A stretch of DNA of 64,000 bases from Pseudomonas putida NBRC 14164 (GTDB taxonomy: Bacteria > Pseudomonadota > Gammaproteobacteria > Pseudomonadales > Pseudomonadaceae): contig NC_021505.1 in NCBI RefSeq assembly GCF_000412675.1, positions 3,094,501 to 3,158,500 of the forward strand. The letters run 5' to 3'. Of the stretch, positions 18,494-28,079 are shown in pieces. Position 1 is the stretch's first letter. Each line of letters starts with the position of its first letter. The notes beneath the pieces were generated by a model, which ran no database searches, had not been told where the DNA came from, and worked only from the letters and a program-made list of their open reading frames with translations. Position numbers and translations under genes: made by a program.

Positions 18494-19399
18494 ATGATGC
18501 TCGACCTCAATCGCGTTGCCAGCTTTGTCGCCGTTGCAGATAGCGGCAGCTTTACCAAGGCTGCCCAGTTGCTGGGCCAGTCCAAGGCGCGGATCAGCTT
18601 CAATGTACGGCGCCTGGAAGCTGAGCTAGGCGCCAGCCTGTTGGCCCGTAACACACGCCGCAGCGTGCTGACCGACTGCGGTGAACGGTTTCTGGTTGAA
18701 GCACGTCAGCTGCTTGACCAGGTGGAGCGCGCGACAGCCAGCGTGCAACAGTCATCCGCGGGGCTTGGCGGGCGGTTACGCATCACCAGTACCTCTGCCT
18801 TTGCACAGCGTGCAGTGCTGCCGGTGCTGGCAGACATGGCAGAAGCTCATCCGGATCTGTCGATCGAGCACGTAGCGTCATCGCACCTCTGTGACCTGGT
18901 TGCTGAACGCTTCGACGTTGCAATCCGGCTAGGCGAGTTGGCGGACTCCGATTACAAGGCCGCCAGGATTGGCGACTATGCCTTGCAGCTGGTCGCCAGC
19001 CCGGCGTATCTGCTACGGCACCCGGTTCGCTCAACGGAGGCGCTGGTCAACGTGCACTGGCTGGCTCATACGCACCTGAGCGATGCGCCCTGGCGCTTCT
19101 TCAACTCACAGTCCATGACCGAAAGCTGCCAGTTCGTGCGCCCGTCCCGCTTTCAGGCAGATAGCGCAGAGGCGTTGCTGGACATGGCCTCGCGCGGGCT
19201 CGGGGTTGCGCTTCTACCAAGCTGGTTGGTAGACGACGCCATCGCGAAGGGTAAGCTCTGCACCGTCCTTGACCCACAACACTTTGCACGGCAACCCATT
19301 CATGCGCTGTACCGAAACAGCATGTATGTACCTGCTGCAATACGCATTTTCATTGACCAGCTGGCAGCCCGATGGGCCCTTGAGGAAACCGGGCTGTAA
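18494..19399 (+). CDS. LysR-family transcriptional regulator
   Basis: This 301-residue regulator has the N-terminal HTH (FVAVADSGSFTKAAQLLGQSKARISFNVRRLEAELGASLLARNTR) and a substrate-binding domain including GGRLRITSTSAFAQRAVLP and GLGVALLPSWLVDDAIAKGKL. Starts at 18494 and 18497 are equally possible. The 93-base region shared with the divergent efflux gene contains an AT-rich ACTGTTAACTG stretch that could be its binding site. It probably regulates the MFS gene. Confidence 0.85.
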   Translation: MMLDLNRVASFVAVADSGSFTKAAQLLGQSKARISFNVRRLEAELGASLLARNTRRSVLTDCGERFLVEARQLLDQVERATASVQQSSAGLGGRLRITSTSAFAQRAVLPVLADMAEAHPDLSIEHVASSHLCDLVAERFDVAIRLGELADSDYKAARIGDYALQLVASPAYLLRHPVRSTEALVNVHWLAHTHLSDAPWRFFNSQSMTESCQFVRPSRFQADSAEALLDMASRGLGVALLPSWLVDDAIAKGKLCTVLDPQHFARQPIHALYRNSMYVPAAIRIFIDQLAARWALEETGL

Positions 19400-19425
19400 C
19401 AGCCAGATCACGTTGCGGGTACAGC

Positions 19426-20043
19426 TCACATGCGTGCAAGCACGCCCTGAATTTCCCCAACCACCTGCCGGGTTGCCTCGTCGATCGCCCCTTCATTGCG
19501 GCACAGCACCCAGCCGTGCTCTGCAACGGCACGCTCAAACGCCTCGGTACAGGCCACCTGTTCATCAAGGTTGTAGATCACCGTACTGCCCAGCCCTCGC
19601 GTACGCGCTGCGGCTCGTGCCCATGAGGTTTCAGGGGCTGTGACAACCCCGACATGCAAATCGGGCACTTGCACGTTTCGCTCAAGGTTCAGCCGCAAAA
19701 TCTGGTCGAACGGCACCGTGCGGCGGAACGCAGCATCGGAGGGGTACCAGCGATCAATCAGGATGATGCTGTCAGCTGGCTGCCTGGGCAGCACATGCCG
19801 GGAAATCCAGGCGCGGCTCTCGGCAAAGCGCTCGCACACCTTGAACTCCAGGTCCCGGCATGGGCTTCTGGCAAGCTGGTTGACCAGGGCCATGGTCTCG
19901 CCCCGGCAAGGGTCGTTCTTTCTTTCACAAAGGCGGATCACCTTGTTCCCGTCCAGCCGCAAGGCTTGAGTGACGGCCTCCAGCAGCGTGGTCTTGCCGG
20001 TACCCTTGGGCCCATCAATGGAAACAAACAGCGGGCGGTTCAT
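19426..20043 (-). CDS. P-loop kinase, thymidylate-kinase-like
   Basis: This 205-residue protein has a perfect Walker A, IDGPKGTGKTTLLEAV, a DRWYPSD segment equivalent to the DR(Y/F) motif of dTMP kinases, and an arginine-rich lid region ARAAARTRGLG. It differs from the housekeeping Tmk in length and context, so it may be a nucleotide or other small-molecule kinase. It stands alone: the LysR gene on one side faces it and the aminopeptidase gene lies 76 bases upstream. Function beyond P-loop kinase is uncertain. Confidence 0.65.
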   Translation of the reverse strand: MNRPLFVSIDGPKGTGKTTLLEAVTQALRLDGNKVIRLCERKNDPCRGETMALVNQLARSPCRDLEFKVCERFAESRAWISRHVLPRQPADSIILIDRWYPSDAAFRRTVPFDQILRLNLERNVQVPDLHVGVVTAPETSWARAAARTRGLGSTVIYNLDEQVACTEAFERAVAEHGWVLCRNEGAIDEATRQVVGEIQGVLARM

Positions 20044-20119
20044 CGTTCAATACCAGTAGGCTCAGGCGCGGGATGAGACCATTGATCGTGGCTCGGCTTC
20101 AAGCGATTCTCTTTCTGCG

Positions 20120-21223
20120 TCAACCCTGAGCCTTCCAACCCACTTGCTCAAGGGCCGTCAGCAGCCGCTTACCCTGCAGGCCCGGCACCTCTCGCCCATC
20201 CTCTGCCTGCATGGTCCTGCCAGCCAGGATCGCGTTGACAATGGCCTCTTCCACCGCCTCGGCCGCTGCTGCGAACAGCGGCGATATATGGTCGTTGTTG
20301 ACCATCGCCACTTGCGCTGTCATCGGCAGATCGCGGCGATTGTAGTCGGCAGGCGCCAGCCCGGTATTCCCCGTCGAGAATGCCAGGAAGATATCGCCGC
20401 TGGAGTCATCGGTGCCGCCACCCGTGCGGGCAATGCCCAGCGCAGCACGTTGCGCCAGCCGTTGGCACTGATGCGGCAGCAACGGTGCATCGGTGGCCAG
20501 TACCACCACGATCGAGCCCATGCCGGGGGTATCCTGCTGGTCAAATGGCGTGGGCAGGTCAAGCAACACCCGGCCTACGGGATAGCCATCCACCCGCAGA
20601 TCGCGGCGCTGGCCATGGTTGGCCTGGACAAAGGCACCCACCGTCCAGCTACCCTGCTCTGCCGGCAATACCCGCGACGCAGTACCGATCCCGCCTTTGA
20701 ATTCATGGCAGATCATGCCGGTACCCCCCCCTACCGCACCTTCGGTAACGGGCCCGCCACGGGCCGCCCCCAGCGCTTGCTGAACCAGGTCCGCATTCAC
20801 ATGCTGCCCCCAGATGTCGTTCAGCACGCCGTCGTAGGTCTCCATCACCACCGGCATGCACCAGTAGGTCGACGCGTCCGCCAGGGTCGCATGCTCATGG
20901 GCGATGAGTGCATCGCGCACCACGCCGACGCTGTGCGTGTTGGTGGTGGCAATGGCTGTCGTCAACAGGCCCGCCTCACGAATCCACTCCAGGCCTGTGG
21001 CGTCGCCATTGCCATTGAGCACATGGCAGCCGGCGAAGCACGGTTGATGGCGCGCCGGGCCTTCGCGGGGCTCGATGACACTGACACCGGTGCGTACAGG
21101 CTTGCCATTGTGGTGCTTGTCCAGGGTGGCGTGGCCAACCCGCACACCCGGCACATCGGTAATGGCGTTGTGGGGGCCAGGCCGACCAAGGCCCAGCGTG
21201 ATACCGAAATCGCGTGCTCGCAT
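20120..21223 (-). CDS. P1-family aminopeptidase (DmpA/BapA type)
   Basis: This 367-residue protein begins MRARDFGITLGLGRPGPHNAI and contains ITDVPGVRVGHATL, GAVGGGTGMICHEFKGGIGTASR and the autocleavage site GMG-SIVVV, where Ser237 would become the N-terminal nucleophile of the small subunit. DmpA-family enzymes remove N-terminal residues, including D-amino acids and beta-amino acids, from peptides or esters. No signal peptide is apparent. The APC permease gene lies 12 bases upstream in the same orientation, so peptide- or amide-derived amines are probably imported and hydrolysed together. Confidence 0.9.
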   Translation of the reverse strand: MRARDFGITLGLGRPGPHNAITDVPGVRVGHATLDKHHNGKPVRTGVSVIEPREGPARHQPCFAGCHVLNGNGDATGLEWIREAGLLTTAIATTNTHSVGVVRDALIAHEHATLADASTYWCMPVVMETYDGVLNDIWGQHVNADLVQQALGAARGGPVTEGAVGGGTGMICHEFKGGIGTASRVLPAEQGSWTVGAFVQANHGQRRDLRVDGYPVGRVLLDLPTPFDQQDTPGMGSIVVVLATDAPLLPHQCQRLAQRAALGIARTGGGTDDSSGDIFLAFSTGNTGLAPADYNRRDLPMTAQVAMVNNDHISPLFAAAAEAVEEAIVNAILAGRTMQAEDGREVPGLQGKRLLTALEQVGWKAQG

Positions 21224-21235
21224 CTTGTCTCTCGC

Positions 21236-22600
21236 TCAAAGTTTCTGGAAGGCCGGGCTCAACTTGCCATACGTGCCGTACAGCAACACGGAGGTCAGCA
21301 GAATGCCAAGAATGATGAAAATGTCCCGGGCTGAAGCCGTACTCAACAGGGTAGTCAACAGGTACCCGGCCCCGGTCACCGCAGCCAAGGCCGGCAGTGG
21401 CCACAGCGGCATCCGGTAAGGGTGCTCACGGTCGCGGCGCAGCACGCGGCTGAACAGCGCGCACATCCCGACCACCAGGTACACGCACAGGATCAGCAGC
21501 ACGGTGAAGGACGTGAGCTCCGACAGGTTGGAACTGAACGTCAAGGCAGCGGAAGGCACGGCGAGGAACAGCGTGGCCAGCCAGGGCGATTCCCACTTGG
21601 GGTGAATGCGGATGAAAGCGCGGTTCAGGGTCGGCATCCACAACGCATCCCGCCCGCTGCTGTAGATCACCCGCCCACTCTGGATGACCAGGGCAATGAT
21701 GGCATTGAACACCGAAAGGAAAATCCCGGCGCTGACCAGGCGCGAGAGTGTTTCGTTGCCATGGGCCGTCAGCAGGTAGCCGATAGGGTCCGGGCTGGCC
21801 AGCATCGCCTCAAGCGAGGGTGCCCCTACCAGCAGCGCCACCAGCGGGACCACTTCGATGGCCAGCACCAGCACCAGCGACCACAGCACTGCCTTGGCGA
21901 TCCCACGCCCGCCACATTTCATGTCTTCGGCCAGCAACACGGCGCCGCCATAACCGTTGAAAGAGAACAGCGCAGTGCCCACCGCACCAATCACCAGCGC
22001 CCAGGGCGCCGCGTGCAGTATCCCGTTATGGAGTACCAGCGGGCTGACAAGGCTGCTGACCGGTTGCTGGGCGTGGCCAAAGCCCAACACCACGATCACC
22101 ATCAGTGCCGCCACCTCAAGGAACAGGCAAATGCCGGTGACCCACGCGTTCAGCTTGATGTTGAGAATGCCAAGCAAATAGCCCAGAGCCACGATCACCA
22201 AGGCCACCGTCTGCCCGTCAAGCTGGGTGCCGAGCGCTGCATTCAGGTAAGTGGCTGCCCCCGTGGCCAAGACCGGTGGAATGAACACCAGCATAGCCAG
22301 CACGGTAAGGAACGTAGCGTAACCGGCCATCCCGCCAAATACCCGCTTGGCAAACACGTATTCACCCCCTGCCGCACTGTGCGCGCGGCCCAGTTCGGCA
22401 TAGCAAAGCGCAAACATCAGCGCCAGCACACCACCTAGCACGAAGGCCCAGATCACACCTGTACCTGCCTGGGCGATAGCAAAGGGCGCAATGACGAAGA
22501 CGGAGCTTGCGGGTGTCACCGATGACACGGTGATGGCGACTACATCTGCGACGCTCAGCGTCGGTTTGAGTTCTGGGGTGGGTGCACTACAGGACGTCAT
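21236..22600 (-). CDS. APC-family amino acid permease
   Basis: This 454-residue membrane protein has about 12 helices. Helix 1 has the APC pattern VTPASSVFVIAPFAIAQAGTG, followed by LALMFALCYAELGRAHSAAGGEYVFAKRVFGG, the consensus amphipathic region. ALFSFNGYGGAVLLAEDMKCGGRGIAKAV is also typical. It should import an amino acid or short amide by proton symport. Paired with the DmpA-type peptidase, it may supply that enzyme's substrate or carry its product. Confidence 0.85.
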   Translation of the reverse strand: MTSCSAPTPELKPTLSVADVVAITVSSVTPASSVFVIAPFAIAQAGTGVIWAFVLGGVLALMFALCYAELGRAHSAAGGEYVFAKRVFGGMAGYATFLTVLAMLVFIPPVLATGAATYLNAALGTQLDGQTVALVIVALGYLLGILNIKLNAWVTGICLFLEVAALMVIVVLGFGHAQQPVSSLVSPLVLHNGILHAAPWALVIGAVGTALFSFNGYGGAVLLAEDMKCGGRGIAKAVLWSLVLVLAIEVVPLVALLVGAPSLEAMLASPDPIGYLLTAHGNETLSRLVSAGIFLSVFNAIIALVIQSGRVIYSSGRDALWMPTLNRAFIRIHPKWESPWLATLFLAVPSAALTFSSNLSELTSFTVLLILCVYLVVGMCALFSRVLRRDREHPYRMPLWPLPALAAVTGAGYLLTTLLSTASARDIFIILGILLTSVLLYGTYGKLSPAFQKL

Positions 22601-22726
22601 TTGTTCATCCTCACGTTGTTGTTAGTGTCAGAGGCAGAACCAGTAAGCGAAACGTGGCGAGCTCGACGGCCCGCTTGATTGGTATGAAATCTATGCGGCG
22701 GCGCCCGGCAGGACAATTCCCACTAA

Positions 22727-22736
22727 GGGGTACCCC
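22727..22736. promoter_or_regulatory. Short palindrome in the permease/LuxR divergent region
   Basis: GGGGTACCCC is a perfect 10-base palindrome within AAGGGGTACCCCCGG, about 60 bases upstream of the LuxR-type gene and 127 bases from the permease start. GC-rich dyads of this size are common binding sites of LuxR/NarL-type regulators. Functional status is a guess. Confidence 0.3.
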
Positions 22737-22794
22737 CGGTTGACAGCTGAGGCAAAGCGGGTGCCAATGCCCTACTTCTTTCAAGGACGCTGTC

Positions 22795-23586
22795 GTGGAA
22801 ATTCTCTTTCATGAGGTTGCCGGCCACACCGCGCTGGCCAGAACGATCGAGCAGATTGGCAGCCAGCGCTTCTGGCGTCAGCTGATCCTGGTGCTGAGGC
22901 ACTGGGTGCCGTTCGATAACGCGCTGGCGATGCACTTCCCTCCCCAGGGCGCCCCACAAGTGCTGGAGGAATACGATGCAGCGCCAGCCCCCGCAGCGGG
23001 TGAGCTGTACCTCGACGGGTTGTACCTGCTAGACCCTTTCTACCAGGCCGGCCGCGAAGGCTTGGCCAGTGGTTGCTACCACCTGGAAGAAGTGGCCCCG
23101 GACCATTTCTGGCAAACGGACTATTACCAGAACTACTTCCAGGACCATGTGCTGGTCGACGAAGTCCAGTTCCTGTTACAGCTGCCCGATGGGGTGTTGT
23201 CGCTGTCACTGGGCATGCGCCGCGCTTTCGACGCAACAGAGCTGGGCAAGCTCAACCTGATCAGTGCCTGGGTGCTGGCACTGCTTGGGCAGCACTGGGC
23301 GCGTAGTGGCGTGCCGGTGCCCGTGCAGGCGCCGGTTGGCGATGCATTGGCCAGGTTCGCCCAAGGCCTGTTGTCCGAGCGGGAGCTGGAAATCGCCCGC
23401 CTTATCCTGCGCGGCTACTCGTCGAAAGCGATGGCGCAACGGCTCGGTATCTCGCCAGAAACCATAAAGGTGCACCGGCGCCACCTATACGCGAAGCTGA
23501 ACATCTCGTCTCACCCCGAATTGTTTTCAATGTTCATACGGGAGCTGGGGTTCGCAGATGAACGGGGGGAGACCCCATCAGCCTGA
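22795..23586 (+). CDS. LuxR-family transcriptional regulator
   Basis: This 263-residue protein has a C-terminal LuxR-type HTH: LSERELEIARLILRGYSSKAMAQRLGISPETIKVHRRHLYAKLNISSHPELFSMFI. The N-terminal 190 residues are not a recognisable autoinducer-binding or receiver domain. The start is a GTG (VEILFHEVAG) preceded by AAGGA. It is divergent from the permease-aminopeptidase pair, its most likely target, and lies 100 bases before the bacteriophytochrome gene. Its ligand is unknown. Confidence 0.85.
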   Translation: MEILFHEVAGHTALARTIEQIGSQRFWRQLILVLRHWVPFDNALAMHFPPQGAPQVLEEYDAAPAPAAGELYLDGLYLLDPFYQAGREGLASGCYHLEEVAPDHFWQTDYYQNYFQDHVLVDEVQFLLQLPDGVLSLSLGMRRAFDATELGKLNLISAWVLALLGQHWARSGVPVPVQAPVGDALARFAQGLLSERELEIARLILRGYSSKAMAQRLGISPETIKVHRRHLYAKLNISSHPELFSMFIRELGFADERGETPSA

Positions 23587-23686
23587 AAAGGCAACCACCC
23601 GGCAATGCCCAAGGCGGACAATGCCTGCTAGGCTGACGATGGCGGCCGTCCTGGCAGCCTATTCTTTACCCTTAGGCACGGGCCAA

Positions 23687-26227
23687 ATGACCTTCGACCC
23701 ACAAGTAAACCTGACAAACTGCGACCGCGAACCCATCCAGATCCCTGGCAGCATCCAGCCCCACGGCTGCCTGCTGGCCTGTGATGCATCCGCGACAGTG
23801 GTGCTGCGCCATTCGGTCAACGCCCCGCATCTGCTGGGCCTGGCAGGCGATATCAACGGCCAGAAGCTGCACACGGTGCTAGGGGACGAGGTAGCCCATA
23901 CCCTGCGCAACGCACTGGCCCGTACCCGCGAAGCCTCGCGCCCTGCACTCAGCTTCAGCGTGATGCTGCCCAACGGCCAGGCCTTCGATATCGCCGCCCA
24001 CCTGTTCAAAGGTACGGCAATCCTGGAGTTTGAACCGGCCGGTGCCAGCATCGCCGAGCCCATCGAGCTGGCCCGTACCCTGATCGCGCAGCTGCGCGAA
24101 ATCGACCAGACCGGCAAATTGTTCCGCGACGCTGCCCGCTTTGTCCGGGCCGTACTGGGCTACGACCGGGTGATGATCTACCAGCTCGGCGCAGACGGTG
24201 CCGGCAAGGTGGTCGCCGAAGCCAAACGTGGCGACCTTGAAAGCTTCATGGGCCAGTACTTCCCCGCCTCCGACATCCCACAGCAGGCCCGAGCGCTTTA
24301 CCTGCGCAACCCGGTCCGGGTGATTTCCGACGCCCAGTTCAAAACGGTCGCCATCGAGCCGGTCCTTGACCCGTCAGGCGAACCGCTCGACCTGTCCTAC
24401 GCGCACCTGCGCAGCGTGTCGCCGGTCCATTGCGAGTACCTGTGCAACATGGGCGTGGGCGCCTCCATGTCGATATCGGTCATCGTCAACGGCGAGCTGT
24501 GGGGGATGATCGCCTGCCACCACTACGCGCCACGTACCTTGGCCATGGGGCAGCGGGTGGCCGCCGAAATGTTCGGCGAGTTCTTCGCGTTGCATATCGA
24601 GACCCTGCGCAGCCGGCAAAAACTCGAAGCCGCCGTGCGGGTTCACAAAGCACTGGACAGCATCGTGCGCGATGCCAACCAGTCAGCGGACATCGATGGG
24701 TTCTTCCACTCACGCCTGCCGCGGCTGATGTCGCTGATCCCCTGCGATGGCATCGGCATGTCGTTGCAAGGCCGCTGGGCATCGGCGGGGCTGACATTGC
24801 CCAAGGCTGCCGTGCCCGACCTGTTGCGCCTGGCGGATACGGTCGCCGATGGCCGTACCTGGGCGTCCAACCGCCTGTCGATGGTGCACCCTTCGGCCCA
24901 GGCGTATTTCACCGATGTGTCCGGCGTGCTGATCATCCCGATGTCGCAGCAGCCGAGGGATTACCTGATCTTCTTTCGCAAGGAGGTCATCGAGACGCTC
25001 GAATGGGCCGGGGACCCGAACAAGACCTACGACAGCGGCGCGCTGGGCGATCGCCTGACGCCACGCAAAAGCTTCGCCATCTGGAAAGAAACCGTTCACC
25101 AGCAGTCGCTGCCCTGGACCGAACAGGATCGCCAGTTTGGCGATGCCATCCGCACCGCCATCGTCGAAGTGGTGCTGCACAACAGCGAGCTGCTCGCCAG
25201 CGAGCGCTCGAAGGCTGAAGTGCGCCAGCGCATCCTTAACGAGGAGCTCAATCACAGGGTCAAGAATATCCTGTCGCTGATTGGTGCGCTGGTTGCCCAC
25301 CCGACCTCCGAGAGCCAGACCCTCCAGGACTATGTGGCCACCCTCAAAGGGCGTATCCAGGCATTGTCACTGGCCCACGACCAAGTGGTGCGTGGGGATG
25401 GTGGCGGCCGCCTGGCAATGCTGCTGGAGGCCGAGCTTTCGCCCTATCGCACTGCTGCCGACGTGATCGAGCTGCAGGGCCCGAACGTCATCCTCGACGC
25501 GCGCGCCTACTCGGTGATGGCCCTGGTGCTGCACGAACTGGCCACCAATGCGGCCAAGTATGGTGCGCTATCGCGGGCCGGCGGCAAGCTTGCGGTGAGC
25601 TGGGCGATCGACGCCGCCAGCGCCTGCGTCATCAGCTGGCGTGAAAGTGGCGGGCCAACGGTACGCCCGCCCAGCCGCACTGGCTTTGGATCGGTACTGA
25701 TCGACCGCAGTATCCCGTTCGACCTGGGCGGCACCAGCACGGTGGAATATTACCCCGAAGGCCTGCAAGGCGTTTTCCGGATCCCTGACAAGCACCTGAC
25801 CGTCGCTGACACCTTCGAGCCAGCCATCCCGGTCTCGGCCATGGCCCGCGTAGGCGATACCTTTGCAACACGGGCGGGCTTGTGCGTGCTGATCCTCGAA
25901 GACCAGTTGGTGATTGCAGTCGGCTTGGAGCAGATTCTCAACGATGCTCAAATCAAAGAGGTGATCACCGCCAATTCCGAAGCCGAGGCGATGCAATTGC
26001 TCGCCCGCCGCACACCGGACGTTGCGATACTGGATGTCAACCTGGGCACCGGCACATCCATTTCCGTGGCCGATGAACTGGTGCGCCGTCAGGTTCCATT
26101 CCTGTTTGCCACAGGCTATGGCGATGGCATCAGCATTCCCGAGCACTTGAAGGGCGTCCCCGTAGCGCGCAAGCCTTACGATGCCAATAGCATCCTGGCC
26201 AGCCTGCAGGGCCTGTTGGATCGTTGA
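23687..26227 (+). CDS. bphP: Bacteriophytochrome HWE histidine kinase with C-terminal receiver
   Basis: This 846-residue photoreceptor starts MTFDPQVNLTNCDREPIQIPGSIQPHG; C12 is in the position of the biliverdin-binding cysteine. PAS and GAF domains follow, with the PASDIPQQARALYLRN chromophore-pocket motif and PVHCEYLCNMGVGASMSISV, then PHY. The kinase is HWE type: NHRVKN with H523, MALVLHELATNAAKYGALS and ISWRESGG. A receiver domain ends the protein (CVLILEDQLVI, phospho-acceptor D783 in AILDVNLG, K in ARKPYD). It should sense red/far-red light. A longer in-frame start overlapping the regulator gene is rejected because C12 placement matches other BphPs. No heme oxygenase gene (bphO) is adjacent, so biliverdin must come from elsewhere. 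Confidence 0.9.
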   Translation: MTFDPQVNLTNCDREPIQIPGSIQPHGCLLACDASATVVLRHSVNAPHLLGLAGDINGQKLHTVLGDEVAHTLRNALARTREASRPALSFSVMLPNGQAFDIAAHLFKGTAILEFEPAGASIAEPIELARTLIAQLREIDQTGKLFRDAARFVRAVLGYDRVMIYQLGADGAGKVVAEAKRGDLESFMGQYFPASDIPQQARALYLRNPVRVISDAQFKTVAIEPVLDPSGEPLDLSYAHLRSVSPVHCEYLCNMGVGASMSISVIVNGELWGMIACHHYAPRTLAMGQRVAAEMFGEFFALHIETLRSRQKLEAAVRVHKALDSIVRDANQSADIDGFFHSRLPRLMSLIPCDGIGMSLQGRWASAGLTLPKAAVPDLLRLADTVADGRTWASNRLSMVHPSAQAYFTDVSGVLIIPMSQQPRDYLIFFRKEVIETLEWAGDPNKTYDSGALGDRLTPRKSFAIWKETVHQQSLPWTEQDRQFGDAIRTAIVEVVLHNSELLASERSKAEVRQRILNEELNHRVKNILSLIGALVAHPTSESQTLQDYVATLKGRIQALSLAHDQVVRGDGGGRLAMLLEAELSPYRTAADVIELQGPNVILDARAYSVMALVLHELATNAAKYGALSRAGGKLAVSWAIDAASACVISWRESGGPTVRPPSRTGFGSVLIDRSIPFDLGGTSTVEYYPEGLQGVFRIPDKHLTVADTFEPAIPVSAMARVGDTFATRAGLCVLILEDQLVIAVGLEQILNDAQIKEVITANSEAEAMQLLARRTPDVAILDVNLGTGTSISVADELVRRQVPFLFATGYGDGISIPEHLKGVPVARKPYDANSILASLQGLLDR

Positions 26228-26302
26228 CAGAAGTGACGGACATTGTGCGGCCAGCAAGGCCTGGGGGGATGGCGCGGCAGAAGCCGCTCTTGCAGGAGGA
26301 CA

Positions 26303-26324
26303 GCGCCAGCCCTGAGGCTGGCGC
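26303..26324. terminator. GC-rich hairpin between convergent genes
   Basis: Perfect 9-base arms GCGCCAGCC and GGCTGGCGC surround a CTGA loop. It lies downstream of both the bacteriophytochrome and the acetolactate synthase genes, so it may end both transcripts, although no T-run follows. A partial REP-like stretch (GCGGCAGAAGCCGCTC) precedes it. Confidence 0.5.
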
Positions 26325-26337
26325 CGTACCTTAAGGC

Positions 26338-27981
26338 TTACACCGCCAGCGCGCGCTCACGCAGCTCGCTGTTGAGGATGCGGTCGTTCTCGCTGTAATC
26401 GACCGGGCAGTCGATCACGTGCACGCCTGGGGTCTTGATGCAGTGTTCCAGCAGTGGCAGCAGGCCTTCGGCGCTTTCCACGCGGTGGCCGTTGGCACCG
26501 TAGGCTTCGGCGTATTTGACGAAGTCCGGGTTGCCGTAGTCCAGGCCGAAATCGGTGAAGCCCATGTTGGCCTGCTTCCAGCGGATCATGCCGTAGCCAT
26601 CGTCACGCAGGATCACTACGGTGATGTGCATGCCAAGGCGTACAGCCGTTTCCAGCTCCTGGCTGTTCATCATGAAGCCGCCGTCGCCGCACACCGAGAT
26701 CACCGGGCGGTCCGGGTGCACCAGGTGCGCCGCCATGGCCGATGGCAGGCCGGCGCCCATGGTGGCCAAGGCGTTGTCTAGCAGCACGGTGTTCGGTTTG
26801 TGCGCCTTGTAGTTGCGGGCGAACCAGATCTTGTAGATGCCGTTGTCCAGGGCAACGATGCCTTCGGACGGCAGTACGCGACGGATGTCGGCCACCAGGC
26901 GCTGCGGGTAGACCGGGAAGCGGTTGTCATCAGCGCCTTCGGCGATCTGTGCTTCGTTGGCTTCACGGATGGCCATCAGGCGGGTGAAGTCCCAGTGCGA
27001 CGTGTCGTTCAGCGCTTCGCTGATCTGCCACACGGCGTTGGCGATGTCGCCGATCACTTCCACCTGCGGGAAGTACACGGCATCGACTTCGGCAGAGCGG
27101 AAGTTGATGTGGATGACTTCGGTGCCGCCGCGGACCATGAAGAACGGCGGCTTCTCGATCACGTCGTGGCCGATGTTGATGATCAGGTCGGCCGCTTCGA
27201 CGGCGCGGTGCACGAAGTCACCCGACGACAGTGCAGCGTTACCGAGGAAACGCGGGTGGCGCTCATCGACCACACCTTTACCCATCTGCGTGGTGATGAA
27301 CGGGATGCCGGTCTTGTCGATCAGCTGCTTGAGGACCTTGGCGGTCATCTTGCGGTTGGCGCCAGCGCCGATCACCAGAATCGGGTTACGGGCGGTCTTC
27401 AGCTTCTCGACTGCAGCTTCGATGGCCACGTGTTCGGCCAGCGGGCGGCGGTGCAGGCTGCGCGGGATCGGCAGTGCGTCGGTCTGCTCGGCGGCGATGT
27501 CTTCAGGCAGTTCCAGGTGTACCGCACCTGGCTTCTCTTCTTCAGCCAGGCGGAAGGCTTCGCGCATGCGGGCCGGGATGTTGTCAGCCGAGGCGAACTG
27601 GTGGGTGTACTTGGTGATGGGGTCCATCATGCCGCACACATCAATGATCTGGAAGCGGCCCTGCTTGGACTTCTTGATCGGCTTCTGCCCGGTGATCATC
27701 ATCATCGGCATGCCGCCCAGGTAGGCGTAGGCGCTGGCGGTAACCAGGTTGGTGGCGCCAGGGCCGAGGGTCGACAGGCTGACGCCGGTCTTGCCGGTCA
27801 GGCGGCCGTAGGTGGCAGCCATGAAGCCTGCAGACTGCTCGTGACGGGTCAGTACCAGCTTGATCTTCGACTTGCGCAGGGATTCGAGCAGGTCGAGGTT
27901 TTCCTCACCAGGAATGCCGAACACATACTCGACACCTTCGTTTTCCAGACATTGCACAACGACATCGGCGGCCTTGGCCAT
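26338..27981 (-). CDS. alsS: Acetolactate synthase, catabolic type
   Basis: This 547-residue ThDP-dependent enzyme starts MAKAADVVVQCLENEGVEYVFGIPGEENLDLLESL. The catalytic glutamate is in LTRHEQSAGFMAATYGRLTGK, and the ThDP motif GDGGFMMNSQELETAVRLGMHITVVILRDDGYGMIRWKQ lies near the C-terminus. It condenses two pyruvates to 2-acetolactate. Length and lack of an adjacent small subunit fit the FAD-independent AlsS/BudB class rather than IlvB or IlvI. No acetolactate decarboxylase is adjacent, so diacetyl or acetoin formation would depend on other genes or on spontaneous decarboxylation. It is divergent from a LysR gene. Confidence 0.85.
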   Translation of the reverse strand: MAKAADVVVQCLENEGVEYVFGIPGEENLDLLESLRKSKIKLVLTRHEQSAGFMAATYGRLTGKTGVSLSTLGPGATNLVTASAYAYLGGMPMMMITGQKPIKKSKQGRFQIIDVCGMMDPITKYTHQFASADNIPARMREAFRLAEEEKPGAVHLELPEDIAAEQTDALPIPRSLHRRPLAEHVAIEAAVEKLKTARNPILVIGAGANRKMTAKVLKQLIDKTGIPFITTQMGKGVVDERHPRFLGNAALSSGDFVHRAVEAADLIINIGHDVIEKPPFFMVRGGTEVIHINFRSAEVDAVYFPQVEVIGDIANAVWQISEALNDTSHWDFTRLMAIREANEAQIAEGADDNRFPVYPQRLVADIRRVLPSEGIVALDNGIYKIWFARNYKAHKPNTVLLDNALATMGAGLPSAMAAHLVHPDRPVISVCGDGGFMMNSQELETAVRLGMHITVVILRDDGYGMIRWKQANMGFTDFGLDYGNPDFVKYAEAYGANGHRVESAEGLLPLLEHCIKTPGVHVIDCPVDYSENDRILNSELRERALAV

Positions 27982-28079
27982 TTGGGGTACTACCTCAAAA
28001 TCTTTGTGGGATTGCAGCTTTATTTCGCTGCGTGACTGAGATATTGCAGGATGTCTCAGTGGCGCGCATCGTAGGCCCT

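Noticed and set aside
19426..20043. Housekeeping thymidylate kinase (tmk)
   Set aside because: The P-loop and DR motif fit, but the length, remaining sequence and lack of holB/pilZ neighbours do not match the usual tmk locus.
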